From contig NZ_KB900735.1 in assembly GCF_000379185.1 (NCBI RefSeq), forward strand, positions 65,682 through 129,681: a DNA stretch of 64,000 nucleotides. The letters run 5' to 3'. The position numbers and the translations under genes are program-made. Source of the stretch: Capnocytophaga cynodegmi DSM 19736 (GTDB taxonomy: Bacteria > Bacteroidota > Bacteroidia > Flavobacteriales > Flavobacteriaceae). The notes under the pieces are model-generated. The model had not been told where the DNA came from. It saw only the letters and a program-made list of their open reading frames with translations, and did no database searches. Positions 26,512 to 34,631 of this stretch are shown in pieces (the first letter of the stretch is position 1; each line of letters opens with the position of its first letter).

Positions 26512-27372
26512 ATGAGACAACTAAAAATTACCAAACAGGTAACCAATCGTGAAACGGCTTCTCTTGATAAATATCTTCAGGAGATAGGAAAGGTGGATTT
26601 AATTACAGCTGATGAGGAAGTAGAATTAGCACAACGCATTAAGGCTGGGGATAACATCGCTCTGGAAAAACTGACAAAAGCGAATTTGCGTTTTGTGGTG
26701 TCGGTGGCAAAACAATATCAAAATCAAGGTCTTACACTTCCTGATTTGATTAATGAGGGGAATCTTGGACTTATAAAAGCAGCTCAACGTTTTGATGAAA
26801 CACGAGGGTTTAAATTCATTTCGTATGCTGTTTGGTGGATTCGTCAATCTATTTTACAAGCGTTGGCAGAGCAGTCTCGGATTGTTCGTTTGCCGCTTAA
26901 TAAAATCGGCTCGATTAACAAAATCAATAAAATGTACGCCTATTTGGAACAGGCTCACGAGCGAGTTCCTTCTGCCGAGGAAATTGCTAAGGAATTGGAT
27001 ATGTCGGTAAACGATGTAAAAGAATCAATGAAAAATGCAGGTCGTCATATTTCAATGGACGCTCCTTTAGTGGAAGGCGAGGATTCAAATTTGTATGATG
27101 TTTTGCGTAGTAGTGAATCGCCAAATCCTGATAAAGAATTGATTTTGGATTCATTACGTACTGAAATAGAACGAGCCTTGGAAACGCTTACACCTCGTGA
27201 AGCTGATGTAATTCGTTTGTACTTTGGCTTGGGAGACCAACACGCAATGACACTTGAAGAAATTGGAGAAACTTTTGAACTCACTCGCGAACGTGTGCGT
27301 CAAATTAAAGAAAAAGCAATCCGAAGATTGAAACACACTTCTCGAAGCAAGATTTTGAAAACGTATTTGTAA
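26512..27372 (+). CDS. rpoD: Primary RNA polymerase sigma factor (sigma-70)
   Basis: 286 residues. Region 1.2 begins near residue 17 ('[10 protein letters not shown]'), region 2 contains '[16 protein letters not shown]' and '[13 protein letters not shown]', region 3 '[11 protein letters not shown]', and region 4 the HTH '[19 protein letters not shown]'. Region 1.1 is absent, which is normal for the Bacteroidota housekeeping sigma. That protein recognises the TTTG / TAnnTTTG promoters seen across this window. A long hairpin terminator follows. Confidence 0.95.
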   Translation: MRQLKITKQVTNRETASLDKYLQEIGKVDLITADEEVELAQRIKAGDNIALEKLTKANLRFVVSVAKQYQNQGLTLPDLINEGNLGLIKAAQRFDETRGFKFISYAVWWIRQSILQALAEQSRIVRLPLNKIGSINKINKMYAYLEQAHERVPSAEEIAKELDMSVNDVKESMKNAGRHISMDAPLVEGEDSNLYDVLRSSESPNPDKELILDSLRTEIERALETLTPREADVIRLYFGLGDQHAMTLEEIGETFELTRERVRQIKEKAIRRLKHTSRSKILKTYL

Positions 27373-27395
27373 TCAGTCAATAAATAATATCGTGT

Positions 27396-27450
27396 AAAAA
27401 AATACAAACTTTTAATCTGAATTTAAAAAGGTTAAGAGTTTGTGTTTTTT
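27396..27450 (+). terminator. Terminator after rpoD
   Basis: Arms at 27396-27416 and 27430-27450 pair over about 21 nt with three G-U pairs; a T-run ends the right arm. Confidence 0.65.
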
Positions 27451-27485
27451 CGTTTATAACTAAAAAAAATAAATATAAAGCAGAA

Positions 27486-28142
27486 ATGATTTTAGCACCT
27501 TCAATTTTGGCGGCAGATTTTGGAAATCTGCAACGTGATGTAGAAATGGTTAATGAAAGCCAAGCCGATTGGTTTCATATAGATATTATGGACGGCGTGT
27601 TTGTTCCGAATATTTCTTACGGAATGCCTGTACTTGATGCCATCAGTAAACACGCAAAAAAAACTTTAGATGTACATTTGATGATTATCGATCCAGATAG
27701 ATACATTTCTACTTTTAAAAAATTAGGAAGCGACATACTTACCGTTCATTACGAAGCTTGTACGCACTTACACAGAACCATTCAAGCTATTAAAAGTGAA
27801 GGAATGAAGGCTGGTGTGGCACTTAATCCGCATACGCCTGTATCTGTTTTAGAGGATATTATCCAAGATGTTGATTTAGTACTTATTATGAGTGTAAATC
27901 CAGGTTTTGGAGGGCAGTCATTTATTGAAAATACGTATAAAAAAATACGCCAAACCAAAGAACTTATTTTAAAAGCTAAATCCAACGCACTTATTGAAGT
28001 TGATGGTGGCGTGAGCGATAAAAATGCCCCAAAACTCATTGAGTCAGGGGCAGATGCTTTAGTTGCCGGAAGTTTTGTTTTCAATTCCGATAATCCGAAG
28101 AAAACAATTGAAAATTTAAAAAATATCCGATTACATATTTAA
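27486..28142 (+). CDS. rpe: Ribulose-phosphate 3-epimerase
   Basis: 218 residues, full length. 'MILAPSILAADFGNL' at the N-terminus, 'HIDIMDGVFVPN' (metal His and Asp), 'LDVHLMI', 'MSVNPGFGGQ' and 'EVDGGVSDKN' are the family signatures. It interconverts ribulose-5-P and xylulose-5-P in the pentose phosphate pathway. The last 12 bp overlap the end of the convergent fucosidase gene, and no terminator lies between them. Confidence 0.97.
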   Translation: MILAPSILAADFGNLQRDVEMVNESQADWFHIDIMDGVFVPNISYGMPVLDAISKHAKKTLDVHLMIIDPDRYISTFKKLGSDILTVHYEACTHLHRTIQAIKSEGMKAGVALNPHTPVSVLEDIIQDVDLVLIMSVNPGFGGQSFIENTYKKIRQTKELILKAKSNALIEVDGGVSDKNAPKLIESGADALVAGSFVFNSDNPKKTIENLKNIRLHI

Positions 28143-29477
28143 TTCAACGGCATTTCCGTGACCTCGATATAAAACAAGTTCCTTTTCAAGTTCCACTTCG
28201 AGAATGGTAACATAAGGATTAAGTGATTTTTCTGAGGGAACGGAAATTCTCAGAATTCCTGGGATATTGTTCCAAGCGGCTCCTCCGTTACGCTCAAAAG
28301 TGAGATTTTCACCTGAACTTAATACTTTGATGGATTTTACTTTTGTTTGAATACCTTTCAGCTGAATGTAATTCTTTGGAGAATCGAACAAACATAAGTA
28401 AAGTTTTTTATGGTCTTTGCTCAACATCGTAGGACCGTAGAAATGTCCGTACGGAAGTCCTGCTTCAGTGTTGTAAACAGCTTCTTTGTGTGTTTGAATC
28501 CATTGTCCGAGAGCTTCCAATCGTTCTACTTGTTCTTTTGCGATAGTTCCATCGGGTTTTGGACCTATATTCAGTAATAAATTCCCTCCAGTACTGATAA
28601 CTTCAACAAAAGTACGAATGATTTGAGCAATTGGTTTGTAATTTGTATCTGAAGGAAAATACCCCCAATTATCATTCATTGTCATACAGAATTCCCAAGC
28701 TCCTTCAGGGCGAACAATTGGAACTCCTTGTTCTGGTGTTTTATAGTCTCCGTATTCATTTAGCCGAGAATTTACGATTACCTTAGGATTCCATTTCAAT
28801 AAACTTTTTTTAATTTCTGCCGATTTCCATTCTTCGGCTTTGTGTTCCCAATCACCATCGAACCAATAAAGGTCAGGTTTGTACGCACTCAATTCTTCTA
28901 ACTGATTGAAATTGAAAGCTACAAATCGTTCCCACGGAGAGCTGTTTTTCTGTCCTTTTTGTGGATAGAACTTTTTAACATTTTTAATACGTTCAAAAGT
29001 AACGGGAGAATAATCAGGATGTGACCAATCGCACAGTGAATAATAAAATCCTAATTTCATTCCTTTGTTACGAACTGCATTCACAAACGGAACTAATAAA
29101 TCTTTTTTGGCAGCCGCGTGTTTCACGGTGTTTAAAGAACTATATTTTGTATCCCACAGCGCTATTCCATCGTGATGTTTTGTTGTCAGAACCACATATT
29201 TAGCACCTATTCTGTCAAATAAATCCAACCACTGTTCAGGATTGTAATTTGATGCCGTAAATTGTTCTCCTTGCTTTAGATAATCAGCGTGAGAGATGCG
29301 TTTATGATACATCGACCACGACTCTGTGATTCCATTTACTCCGTAATATCCCCAGTGAATGAAAATCCCTAATTTGGCGTCTTTGAACCAATCTAATCTG
29401 TCGTTAGTAGGGTCATTTTGTGAATATAAATTAAAAAATACTAAAGAAAATAGCGAAAGAAATAATTTTTTTACCAT
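28131..29477 (-). CDS. Alpha-L-fucosidase, GH29
   Basis: 448 residues with a signal peptide ('LFSLVFFNLYSQ'). 'GIFIHWGYYGV' (res. ~37-47), 'TTKHHDGIALWDT' (98-110) and 'LYWFDGDWEH' with the likely nucleophile Asp207 define the GH29 catalytic barrel. A short C-terminal β-domain follows. It cleaves terminal fucose from host glycans, probably in the periplasm or on the surface. No SusCD or other glycosidase is directly beside it. Confidence 0.92.
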   Translation of the reverse strand: MVKKLFLSLFSLVFFNLYSQNDPTNDRLDWFKDAKLGIFIHWGYYGVNGITESWSMYHKRISHADYLKQGEQFTASNYNPEQWLDLFDRIGAKYVVLTTKHHDGIALWDTKYSSLNTVKHAAAKKDLLVPFVNAVRNKGMKLGFYYSLCDWSHPDYSPVTFERIKNVKKFYPQKGQKNSSPWERFVAFNFNQLEELSAYKPDLYWFDGDWEHKAEEWKSAEIKKSLLKWNPKVIVNSRLNEYGDYKTPEQGVPIVRPEGAWEFCMTMNDNWGYFPSDTNYKPIAQIIRTFVEVISTGGNLLLNIGPKPDGTIAKEQVERLEALGQWIQTHKEAVYNTEAGLPYGHFYGPTMLSKDHKKLYLCLFDSPKNYIQLKGIQTKVKSIKVLSSGENLTFERNGGAAWNNIPGILRISVPSEKSLNPYVTILEVELEKELVLYRGHGNAVELNM

Positions 29478-29508
29478 ATAGTTTACAGAATTTAAAAAAT
29501 TAATGCCT

Positions 29509-29516
29509 CAAAGATA
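29509..29516 (-). promoter_or_regulatory. -7 box of the fucosidase promoter
   Basis: TATCTTTG on the minus strand (29516-29509), 32 bp before the ATG, fits TAnnTTTG. No good -33 element. Confidence 0.45.
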
Positions 29517-29564
29517 TGAAAAATATAGGAAGATTTGAGCCGTTATGTGAATTATTGAAAATAT

Positions 29565-29870
29565 TTAGACGAAAAAAAGCAGTAATTCATTGTATTTGTG
29601 TTTAAAATCTTCCAAATCGATAAAGTCAAACCTACAAAATAAAATATTGCTTTCTGTTTCTATCTCAATAAGTTCTGTTACACAACTATCGTCTTCCCAC
29701 ATTGTAAAGCGACCTACATATTTGTCATTGGTTAAGTCAATTACAATTGATTTGGTTCGTGTTTCGTTTTCCTCAAAATGAATGTAGTTGATTTCTTGTT
29801 CCAAATTTGAGTGTTTTTCAGTTTTAACAAGCCAATCACGAAATTTGAATATATTTTTTCCTTTTGTCAT
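29565..29870 (-). CDS. Small unrecognised acidic protein
   Basis: 101 residues, no signal peptide. It is rich in Glu/Asp with a predicted α/β pattern ('SIVIDLTNDKYVGRFTMWED', 'ILFCRFDFIDLEDFKHKYNELL'). It lies 53 bp downstream of the broken gene at 29924-30358 on the same strand. The size, charge and neighbourhood resemble immunity proteins of contact-dependent toxins, but this is a guess; no motif proves it. Confidence 0.55.
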   Translation of the reverse strand: MTKGKNIFKFRDWLVKTEKHSNLEQEINYIHFEENETRTKSIVIDLTNDKYVGRFTMWEDDSCVTELIEIETESNILFCRFDFIDLEDFKHKYNELLLFFV

Positions 29871-29923
29871 AGTATTGAAGTTTAGAATATTTTGGAAGAA
29901 ATAACGTAATTCGCTCTTTTTTC

Positions 29924-30358
29924 TTATGGATTTTCTGAATTATTGATAATTTTATTGATTTCCAATCTATCTTCGTTTTCGCAATGTGTGTTGCATATTG
30001 TTTTTAAGGTAATTTGTTTGCCATCAGTAAGTTTTATGTTAATTTGACTATTGTTATTTGTGTCAATTTCACACCAAATTTTATCAATAATGTTATTTTT
30101 AATTTCAAAATTGTTAGTTTTGTCAATATAAGTAAAGCTATCGTCTATTTCTATTTCATTTTCTCCCCAATTTTCCCAAAAACCGATGCCAATATCTAAA
30201 AAGAATTGATGCTACGAATGATTTTTTACTTTAAGATAGACCATTACAACATTTTTACAATGTGAATCATCATATACAGCTATTAATTGTTCTATTTTCT
30301 GTCCGTTAAAATCAGAAAATACGAATTCTTGGTTTTGAAAAAGCCTTCCAATCTTCAT
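29924..30358 (-). pseudogene. 144-codon gene interrupted by one in-frame amber stop
   Basis: On the minus strand an ATG at 30358 opens a frame that runs to TAA at 29926-29924, 144 codons, with a single TAG at codon 49 (30214-30212). The sequence on both sides is protein-like and in the same frame: 'MKIGRLFQNQEFVFSDFNG' before it and 'HQFFLDIGIGFWENWGE' right after. TGG to TAG (Trp) is the simplest explanation. A consensus promoter lies just upstream. The second half has no internal ATG, so only a 48-residue peptide would be made unless there is readthrough. Family unknown; possibly immunity-like. Confidence 0.7.
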
Positions 30359-30385
30359 TTTTTATTTATTTCTTTTTATCTAACA

Positions 30386-30444
30386 CAAAGATAGATGATA
30401 AATTCTATTCTTTACAAAGTAAAATATCTACAAAATATCTACAA
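30386..30444 (-). promoter_or_regulatory. Promoter with 11-bp tandem operator-like repeat
   Basis: Minus strand: TTTG (30418-30415), 21 bp, TATCTTTG (30393-30386), a full promoter 28 bp before the broken gene. Immediately upstream is a perfect tandem duplication of AATATCTACAA (30423-30433, 30434-30444 on the plus strand). The same layout with a related repeat is found at 33860-33918. Confidence 0.6.
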
Positions 30445-30536
30445 CTGAATGAAAAATATAGAAATGAAGTAGCATTTTTAAGTTTAAACTGATATTTCAC
30501 TACTGAAATGAGCTTCGCCTAATTCCGCAAAGGGTG

Positions 30537-30746
30537 TTTCACTGGTGTTTTATGAAAAATAAAATGTTACACGAGTCATTTCACTGGTATTTTATGAAAA
30601 ATAAAATGTTACACGAGCTATTTCACTGATGTTTTATGAAAAATAAAATGTTACACGAGCTATTTCACTGGTGTTTTATGAAAAATAAAATGTTACATAA
30701 GCCATTTCACTGGTGTTTTATAAAAAATAAAATTATATTTTGCATA
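30537..30746 (+). repeat. 42-bp minisatellite, five copies
   Basis: Units start at 30537, 30579, 30621, 30663 and 30705, exactly 42 bp apart. Copies 1-4 differ at only a few positions; copy 5 diverges after about 27 bp. Each holds CACTGGTGTTTTATGAAAAA and AATGTTACACGAG. One plus frame is open as a 14-residue repeat (FHWCFMKNKMLHEL type) except for TGA in copy 3. No spacers, so not a CRISPR. The rest of the 622-bp gap (30359-30980) holds the promoter above, this array and a terminator; nothing else was seen. Confidence 0.85.
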
Positions 30747-30892
30747 AAACGGAAATGTGTTATGTACAATTGTACATAGGGGAGAAGCACTATATTGCAG
30801 ATTTTAAAAAATACTTGAAAGGTTTGATATCTTACATTCGGTTTGTAATTCGTTGAGTTGGTAGCAATGTAAAACGTTATTTTTATAACCAA

Positions 30893-30921
30893 AAAAGGAC
30901 GAAAAATACTTCGTCCTTTTG
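30893..30921 (-). terminator. Terminator of the RNA repair operon
   Basis: AAAAGGACGAA / TTCGTCCTTTT with a 6-nt loop; on the minus strand it is followed by a T-run. Located 60 bp after the rtcB stop. Confidence 0.8.
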
Positions 30922-30980
30922 TTTTAGAATATGATGTACCGATAATTTATTTCATATGTTTTGGAAAAATACCTATCGTG

Positions 30981-32372
30981 TCACGATTCCATTCGCACAA
31001 TTCGCGGTTGAAAGCTACCTAAAATGTCCACCAAATCGGTTTGAGCATTCATTACCTCATTGATGTTTTTGTATGCCATTGGGGCTTCTTCGGTATTCCC
31101 TCCGATGAGTGTTACTTTCTTGTTTTTCAGTTCTTTTTTGAGGTCGCTCTGAGTGAAAAGCGTTTTACAAGCCGCTCTGGAATGTTCCCTACCAGCTCCG
31201 TGCGATGCTGAGCAAAGCGAATCAGGATTTCCTCTGCCACGAACGATAAAACCTTTCTCGGTCATTGATGCGGGAATAATACCAAGTTCTCCCTCACCTG
31301 CGGGAGTGGCTCCCTTACGATGTACAATCACTTCTTTGCCGTTGTGAACTTCTTTCCAGGCAAAATTATGATGATTTTCAATCCGTGCTTTCAATCTTCC
31401 TCCCAACGCCTTTATCAATCGCCGATGAATATCCTCGTGACAAGCCGAAGCATAATCTCCTGCGAGGTTCATCGCTGTCCAATACTCTAAACCGAGATGT
31501 GTGTCGAGGTCAAGCCACGCAAATTGCTGAGCTTCTTTGGGTAATGGGCATTGTTCCATTGCTTTTCGCACATAATATTGGGCTATTTCCGCTCCGAAAC
31601 CTCGCGAACCACTATGCGACAATATGCCCAAGTAAGTCCCTTTTGGAAGCCCTATTTGCTCATCTTCCTCCAGAATTTTTACCTCTCCAAATTCCACAAA
31701 ATGATTGCCTCCGCCCGAAGTTCCCATTTGTTTGATGGCTTTACCTTTTAGCCTTTTAAGGATTGGAATAAGCTCGAAAGTATCTCGGTCAAAAATTTCG
31801 TGTTCAATGTGTGATTTGTGAGTTTCATACATTCCAAATTTGGTGTGTTCTACAAGTATTTTTTCATATTTGTCTTTCGCACCATCGAGATACGAAATAG
31901 GTATATCTAAGATACTCAAACACATACGGCAACCAATATCAAGCCCCACGCCATACGGAATTACAGCATTTTCAACCGCTAAAACGCCCCCGATAGGCAA
32001 GCCATAACCACTGTGAGCATCGGGCATCAACGCTCCGCTTACCGAAATAGGCAGTTTTAAAGCTGTGTAAAGTTGGTTTTTGGCTTCCTCCGAAATGTTT
32101 TCGCCAAAGATTTTGAAATCAGCTCGTTGTGTATTGAGTTGGCGTTTTTCTGTCTTTTTGGAAGAAAGCAATTCTTCAGCGATTTGCCCAAAGGTTAGAT
32201 GTTTTTCAAATGCTTTCGGGTTTGCCAGAATTTCTTTCAATAAAGATTTTATATACGCCTGATTTTTATCGTTAAAATTGCGTTTCATTACTTCCAACGC
32301 AACATTAACCGACTGATTATTAGGATATCCTAACTTTAATAAATCTTTTCCTTTTAATTTTAAATTTCCCAT
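30981..32372 (-). CDS. rtcB: RtcB-type RNA ligase
   Basis: 463 residues, longer than the ~408 of E. coli RtcB. Metal and GTP-site residues are in place: 'MPDAHSGYG' (115-123), D145 and C148 in 'DIGCRMC', H224 in 'GGGNHFVE', H253 in 'SHSGSRGFG', and the guanylylated His H391 in 'SASHGAGR'. 'HRKGATPAGEG' (351-361) replaces the usual HRKGATRA. RtcB seals 2',3'-cyclic-phosphate or 3'-phosphate ends to 5'-OH RNA ends with GTP. It is the last gene of a minus-strand unit with kptA and two unknown genes, near prfH, an association known for repair of cleaved 16S rRNA. Start ATG 32372. Confidence 0.95.
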   Translation of the reverse strand: MGNLKLKGKDLLKLGYPNNQSVNVALEVMKRNFNDKNQAYIKSLLKEILANPKAFEKHLTFGQIAEELLSSKKTEKRQLNTQRADFKIFGENISEEAKNQLYTALKLPISVSGALMPDAHSGYGLPIGGVLAVENAVIPYGVGLDIGCRMCLSILDIPISYLDGAKDKYEKILVEHTKFGMYETHKSHIEHEIFDRDTFELIPILKRLKGKAIKQMGTSGGGNHFVEFGEVKILEEDEQIGLPKGTYLGILSHSGSRGFGAEIAQYYVRKAMEQCPLPKEAQQFAWLDLDTHLGLEYWTAMNLAGDYASACHEDIHRRLIKALGGRLKARIENHHNFAWKEVHNGKEVIVHRKGATPAGEGELGIIPASMTEKGFIVRGRGNPDSLCSASHGAGREHSRAACKTLFTQSDLKKELKNKKVTLIGGNTEEAPMAYKNINEVMNAQTDLVDILGSFQPRIVRMES

Positions 32373-32393
32373 TGTTTGTTTTTCAAATTATTT

Positions 32394-32969
32394 TCACTCC
32401 ACAAGTTTGTTATAAGGACTTAAAAACCTTGTAGGAACTTCATCAGTAAGCCAAACACCATTTTCCGAAAGATAGAACAAATACCCCTCGCTGAGCATTT
32501 TGTTAGTATCTATCTGAAAAACAAAAACTTCTCCGTGTCGACTACCTACTTTTTGAGCGGTTTCCACATCTTTACTCAAATGTACATATTGTCTGTTTTG
32601 TTTCTGAATACCTTTTTGATAAATACTTTGCACAAAACGTTGAGCTGTGCCGTGATACAAAATGACGGGAGGTTTTTGCGGAAGTAGCTCTAAGTCAACC
32701 GAAACGGAATGACCTTGATTGGCTCTAATTTTCGTAAAATCAGATGAAAAACTATAACGTTGCTTGTCGTCTGAGGCTACAATTTCTTTGAGAATATTCA
32801 AATCAATATCAAACTTTGAGGAAAGTTTTTTTATTAAGATACCAGTATCTGTCCACCCATTTTTGTCAAGGCTAATACCAATGACTTCAGGGCTGTGTCG
32901 CAACACCAAACTGATGAATTTGCTTATTTTTTTGTAATTTTCTCTATTTTTTAATTCTTTCTTTTTCAT
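32394..32969 (-). CDS. kptA: RNA 2'-phosphotransferase KptA/Tpt1
   Basis: 191 residues. The family residues are seen: 'SLVLRHSPE' (R24, H25), 'DKNGW', 'IRANQGHSV', 'YHGTAQRF', 'YVHLSKDVETA' and 'SRHGEVFVFQID'. Tpt1/KptA uses NAD+ to remove an internal RNA 2'-phosphate, giving ADP-ribose 1'',2''-cyclic phosphate. The start overlaps the upstream gene by 4 bp (ATGA type) and rtcB begins 21 bp after its stop, so they are co-transcribed. RtcB does not itself leave a 2'-phosphate, so the exact task here is not obvious. Confidence 0.93.
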   Translation of the reverse strand: MKKKELKNRENYKKISKFISLVLRHSPEVIGISLDKNGWTDTGILIKKLSSKFDIDLNILKEIVASDDKQRYSFSSDFTKIRANQGHSVSVDLELLPQKPPVILYHGTAQRFVQSIYQKGIQKQNRQYVHLSKDVETAQKVGSRHGEVFVFQIDTNKMLSEGYLFYLSENGVWLTDEVPTRFLSPYNKLVE

Positions 32970-33514
32970 TTTTCTACTAAATTGTCTATTTCTGCATATT
33001 CCTCTTCATCAAAATAATCGTCACAAATGGTTTGATATTTTTTGATGAGTGATTGCAAGGCATTTTTGTAGCCCAAATCCCATAAAAGTAAGGCAGCGTG
33101 ATACACGATTATGTCGTCACTATATCTTTCATTTTCAGAATATTGTACAATCAAATTTTTCTCAATAAAATCAAAAGTTTCCGTTATCATCTCTGATTTT
33201 AACTCAGGATTTTTGACAAAAAAAGAAATCAAGCCTATACGCGTATAACATTCGTGCATAATGCTTGTGCCAAGCCAAGATTTCCAAACTTGCATTAGTA
33301 CTTCATTATCAATGTAATAGTTATTCATTACATCTAACAGAAAATTCGTTTTTAATTTGTTATATTGTTGTAAATCTAATTTTGTATTCAGATATTCAAC
33401 CTGCTCATTGATAGGGAGTTTCTGAAACTCAAAAAACAAACTATTCTTTTCTTCTTGTAGTTCTAACATTTGTGCGATATAGTCTTTCATTTTTCTTAAT
33501 TTTAAATTTTTCAC
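32966..33514 (-). CDS. Unrecognised helical protein of the RNA repair operon
   Basis: 182 residues, all-helical by composition, no signal peptide or membrane segment. It has an acidic C-terminus ('YDDYFDEEEYAEID'-like end). 4-bp overlaps with both neighbours (33511-33514 and 32966-32969) show strict translational coupling to the small gene upstream and kptA downstream. Pattern of short paired helices could be HEAT/ARM-like, as in damage-sensing adaptors, but no family is recognised. Confidence 0.7.
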   Translation of the reverse strand: MKNLKLRKMKDYIAQMLELQEEKNSLFFEFQKLPINEQVEYLNTKLDLQQYNKLKTNFLLDVMNNYYIDNEVLMQVWKSWLGTSIMHECYTRIGLISFFVKNPELKSEMITETFDFIEKNLIVQYSENERYSDDIIVYHAALLLWDLGYKNALQSLIKKYQTICDDYFDEEEYAEIDNLVEK

Positions 33515-33819
33515 TGTGTAATGTTTTTGATAATCTTTTGATATTCCGCTCCTCTGTCAGGGTTTTCTTCGGATAAAATTGCGAATAATTTTTCTATTTC
33601 ACGCATTACTTTTGTCTGATAACTTTCTGCTTCTGATTGTGTTGAGAAAAAATCGATATGCATAAATTCTCCATACACACCCAGCGTTACAGAAAAAGGA
33701 GCGGTCAATCCGTCTTTTTCTATTGTTATTCTGGCTCCGTCACTATGTTCTAAATCGGAAATAATGGTTCCCTCTTCTGAACCTCGTTTTCCTATATTTT
33801 TTCTATCATTTTTCCACAT
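33511..33819 (-). CDS. Small unrecognised protein, first gene of the rtcB/kptA unit
   Basis: 102 residues. A β-rich N-terminal half ('GTIISDLEHSDGARITIEKDG', 'FSVTLGVYGEFMHIDFFS') and a helical C-terminal half. No signal peptide; probably cytoplasmic. It directly follows a consensus promoter with an 11-bp tandem repeat and overlaps the next gene by 4 bp. Function not recognised. Confidence 0.65.
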   Translation of the reverse strand: MWKNDRKNIGKRGSEEGTIISDLEHSDGARITIEKDGLTAPFSVTLGVYGEFMHIDFFSTQSEAESYQTKVMREIEKLFAILSEENPDRGAEYQKIIKNITQ

Positions 33820-33859
33820 TTTTGTAAAGGTTAATTGTCAATGGTTAATGATTTTTTGA

Positions 33860-33918
33860 CAAAACTACTGACAAATGCTTACATCATCAAGAAATGAGTG
33901 TCTACAAAGTGTCTACAA
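33860..33918 (-). promoter_or_regulatory. Promoter of the rtcB/kptA unit with tandem operator-like repeat
   Basis: Minus strand: TTG (33890-33888), 20 bp, TAGTTTTG (33867-33860), about 41 bp before the ATG at 33819. Directly upstream a perfect tandem duplication AGTGTCTACAA (33897-33907 and 33908-33918, plus strand) gives two TTGTAGA half-sites one helical turn apart on the transcribed strand. The same arrangement occurs at 30386-30444. Confidence 0.65.
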
Positions 33919-33947
33919 GAAGAAAATTAATAACTGACAATTAGCAA

Positions 33948-34631
33948 TTATTCATCAAAATCAATTTTCTTATTTTTTGTTCGTTCTTTTTTGTAAGATT
34001 TATCCACAAAATTCCGTTTGAAATCTGTTCCGTGAAAGGTGCGAACCGCGTTGCCTCTCGCCACTTGCTGATGAGTGTTCCACTGATTTTGAGCTTGTTG
34101 CTTGAGTTTCTCCAATTCAAAAAGTTGTAATTTTTCTTTAATTCGGACGATGGCTAACTTCTTGTTTTCCAATTGTGAACGCGTATCTTGCACAAAAACA
34201 CTCACCCCCGAAGGCTGATGCGTTGCCCTCACTGCCGAATTTACTTTGTTCACATTCTGTCCGCCACTGCCTTGCGAACGCACCATTTGAAATGAAATAT
34301 CACTTTCACGGAAAGCTATTTTTTCTGATGGAGAAAGCTCAAAAACACCAATAAACCAGTTCGACCGCTGGTGAAATTTCCTAAAAGTAGATTTTCCTAC
34401 CCAACAAATTGAGCCGAGCCAATTCTTTAAAAAATCTTGTAAATCAGTTCCTTTCAAAAGAAGTGTGACAGATTTTAAGATTAAGTTTTCGTCACCTTCT
34501 TCTCGGTGTAGGACTTCTGCTTGTATATTTTTTTCTTTGGCTTCTTGCAAAAAGATTTTCAGTACTTTAGCGACTACCCATTGGCATTCCAAAGGTCCTT
34601 TTCCTGAAGTTATTTGTATAATTTTTTCCAT
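33948..34631 (-). CDS. prfH: Peptide chain release factor homolog PrfH
   Basis: 227 residues. The catalytic GGQ is at 123-125 in 'RSQGSGGQNVNKVNSAVRATH', and the typical release-factor helix 'RSQLENKKLAIVRIKEKL' follows, with a basic C-terminus. The stop-codon reading domain of RF1/RF2 is missing, as in PrfH. PrfH homologues act on ribosomes whose 16S decoding centre has been cut, releasing them so that RtcB can reseal the rRNA. It is separated from the rtcB unit by 128 bp with a promoter and overlaps its upstream neighbour by 22 bp. Confidence 0.92.
   Translation of the reverse strand: MEKIIQITSGKGPLECQWVVAKVLKIFLQEAKEKNIQAEVLHREEGDENLILKSVTLLLKGTDLQDFLKNWLGSICWVGKSTFRKFHQRSNWFIGVFELSPSEKIAFRESDISFQMVRSQGSGGQNVNKVNSAVRATHQPSGVSVFVQDTRSQLENKKLAIVRIKEKLQLFELEKLKQQAQNQWNTHQQVARGNAVRTFHGTDFKRNFVDKSYKKERTKNKKIDFDE

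Noticed and set aside
30537-30746. CRISPR array
   Set aside because: Units are directly adjacent without variable spacers, and no cas genes are present; it is a minisatellite. The same holds for 10180-10431.
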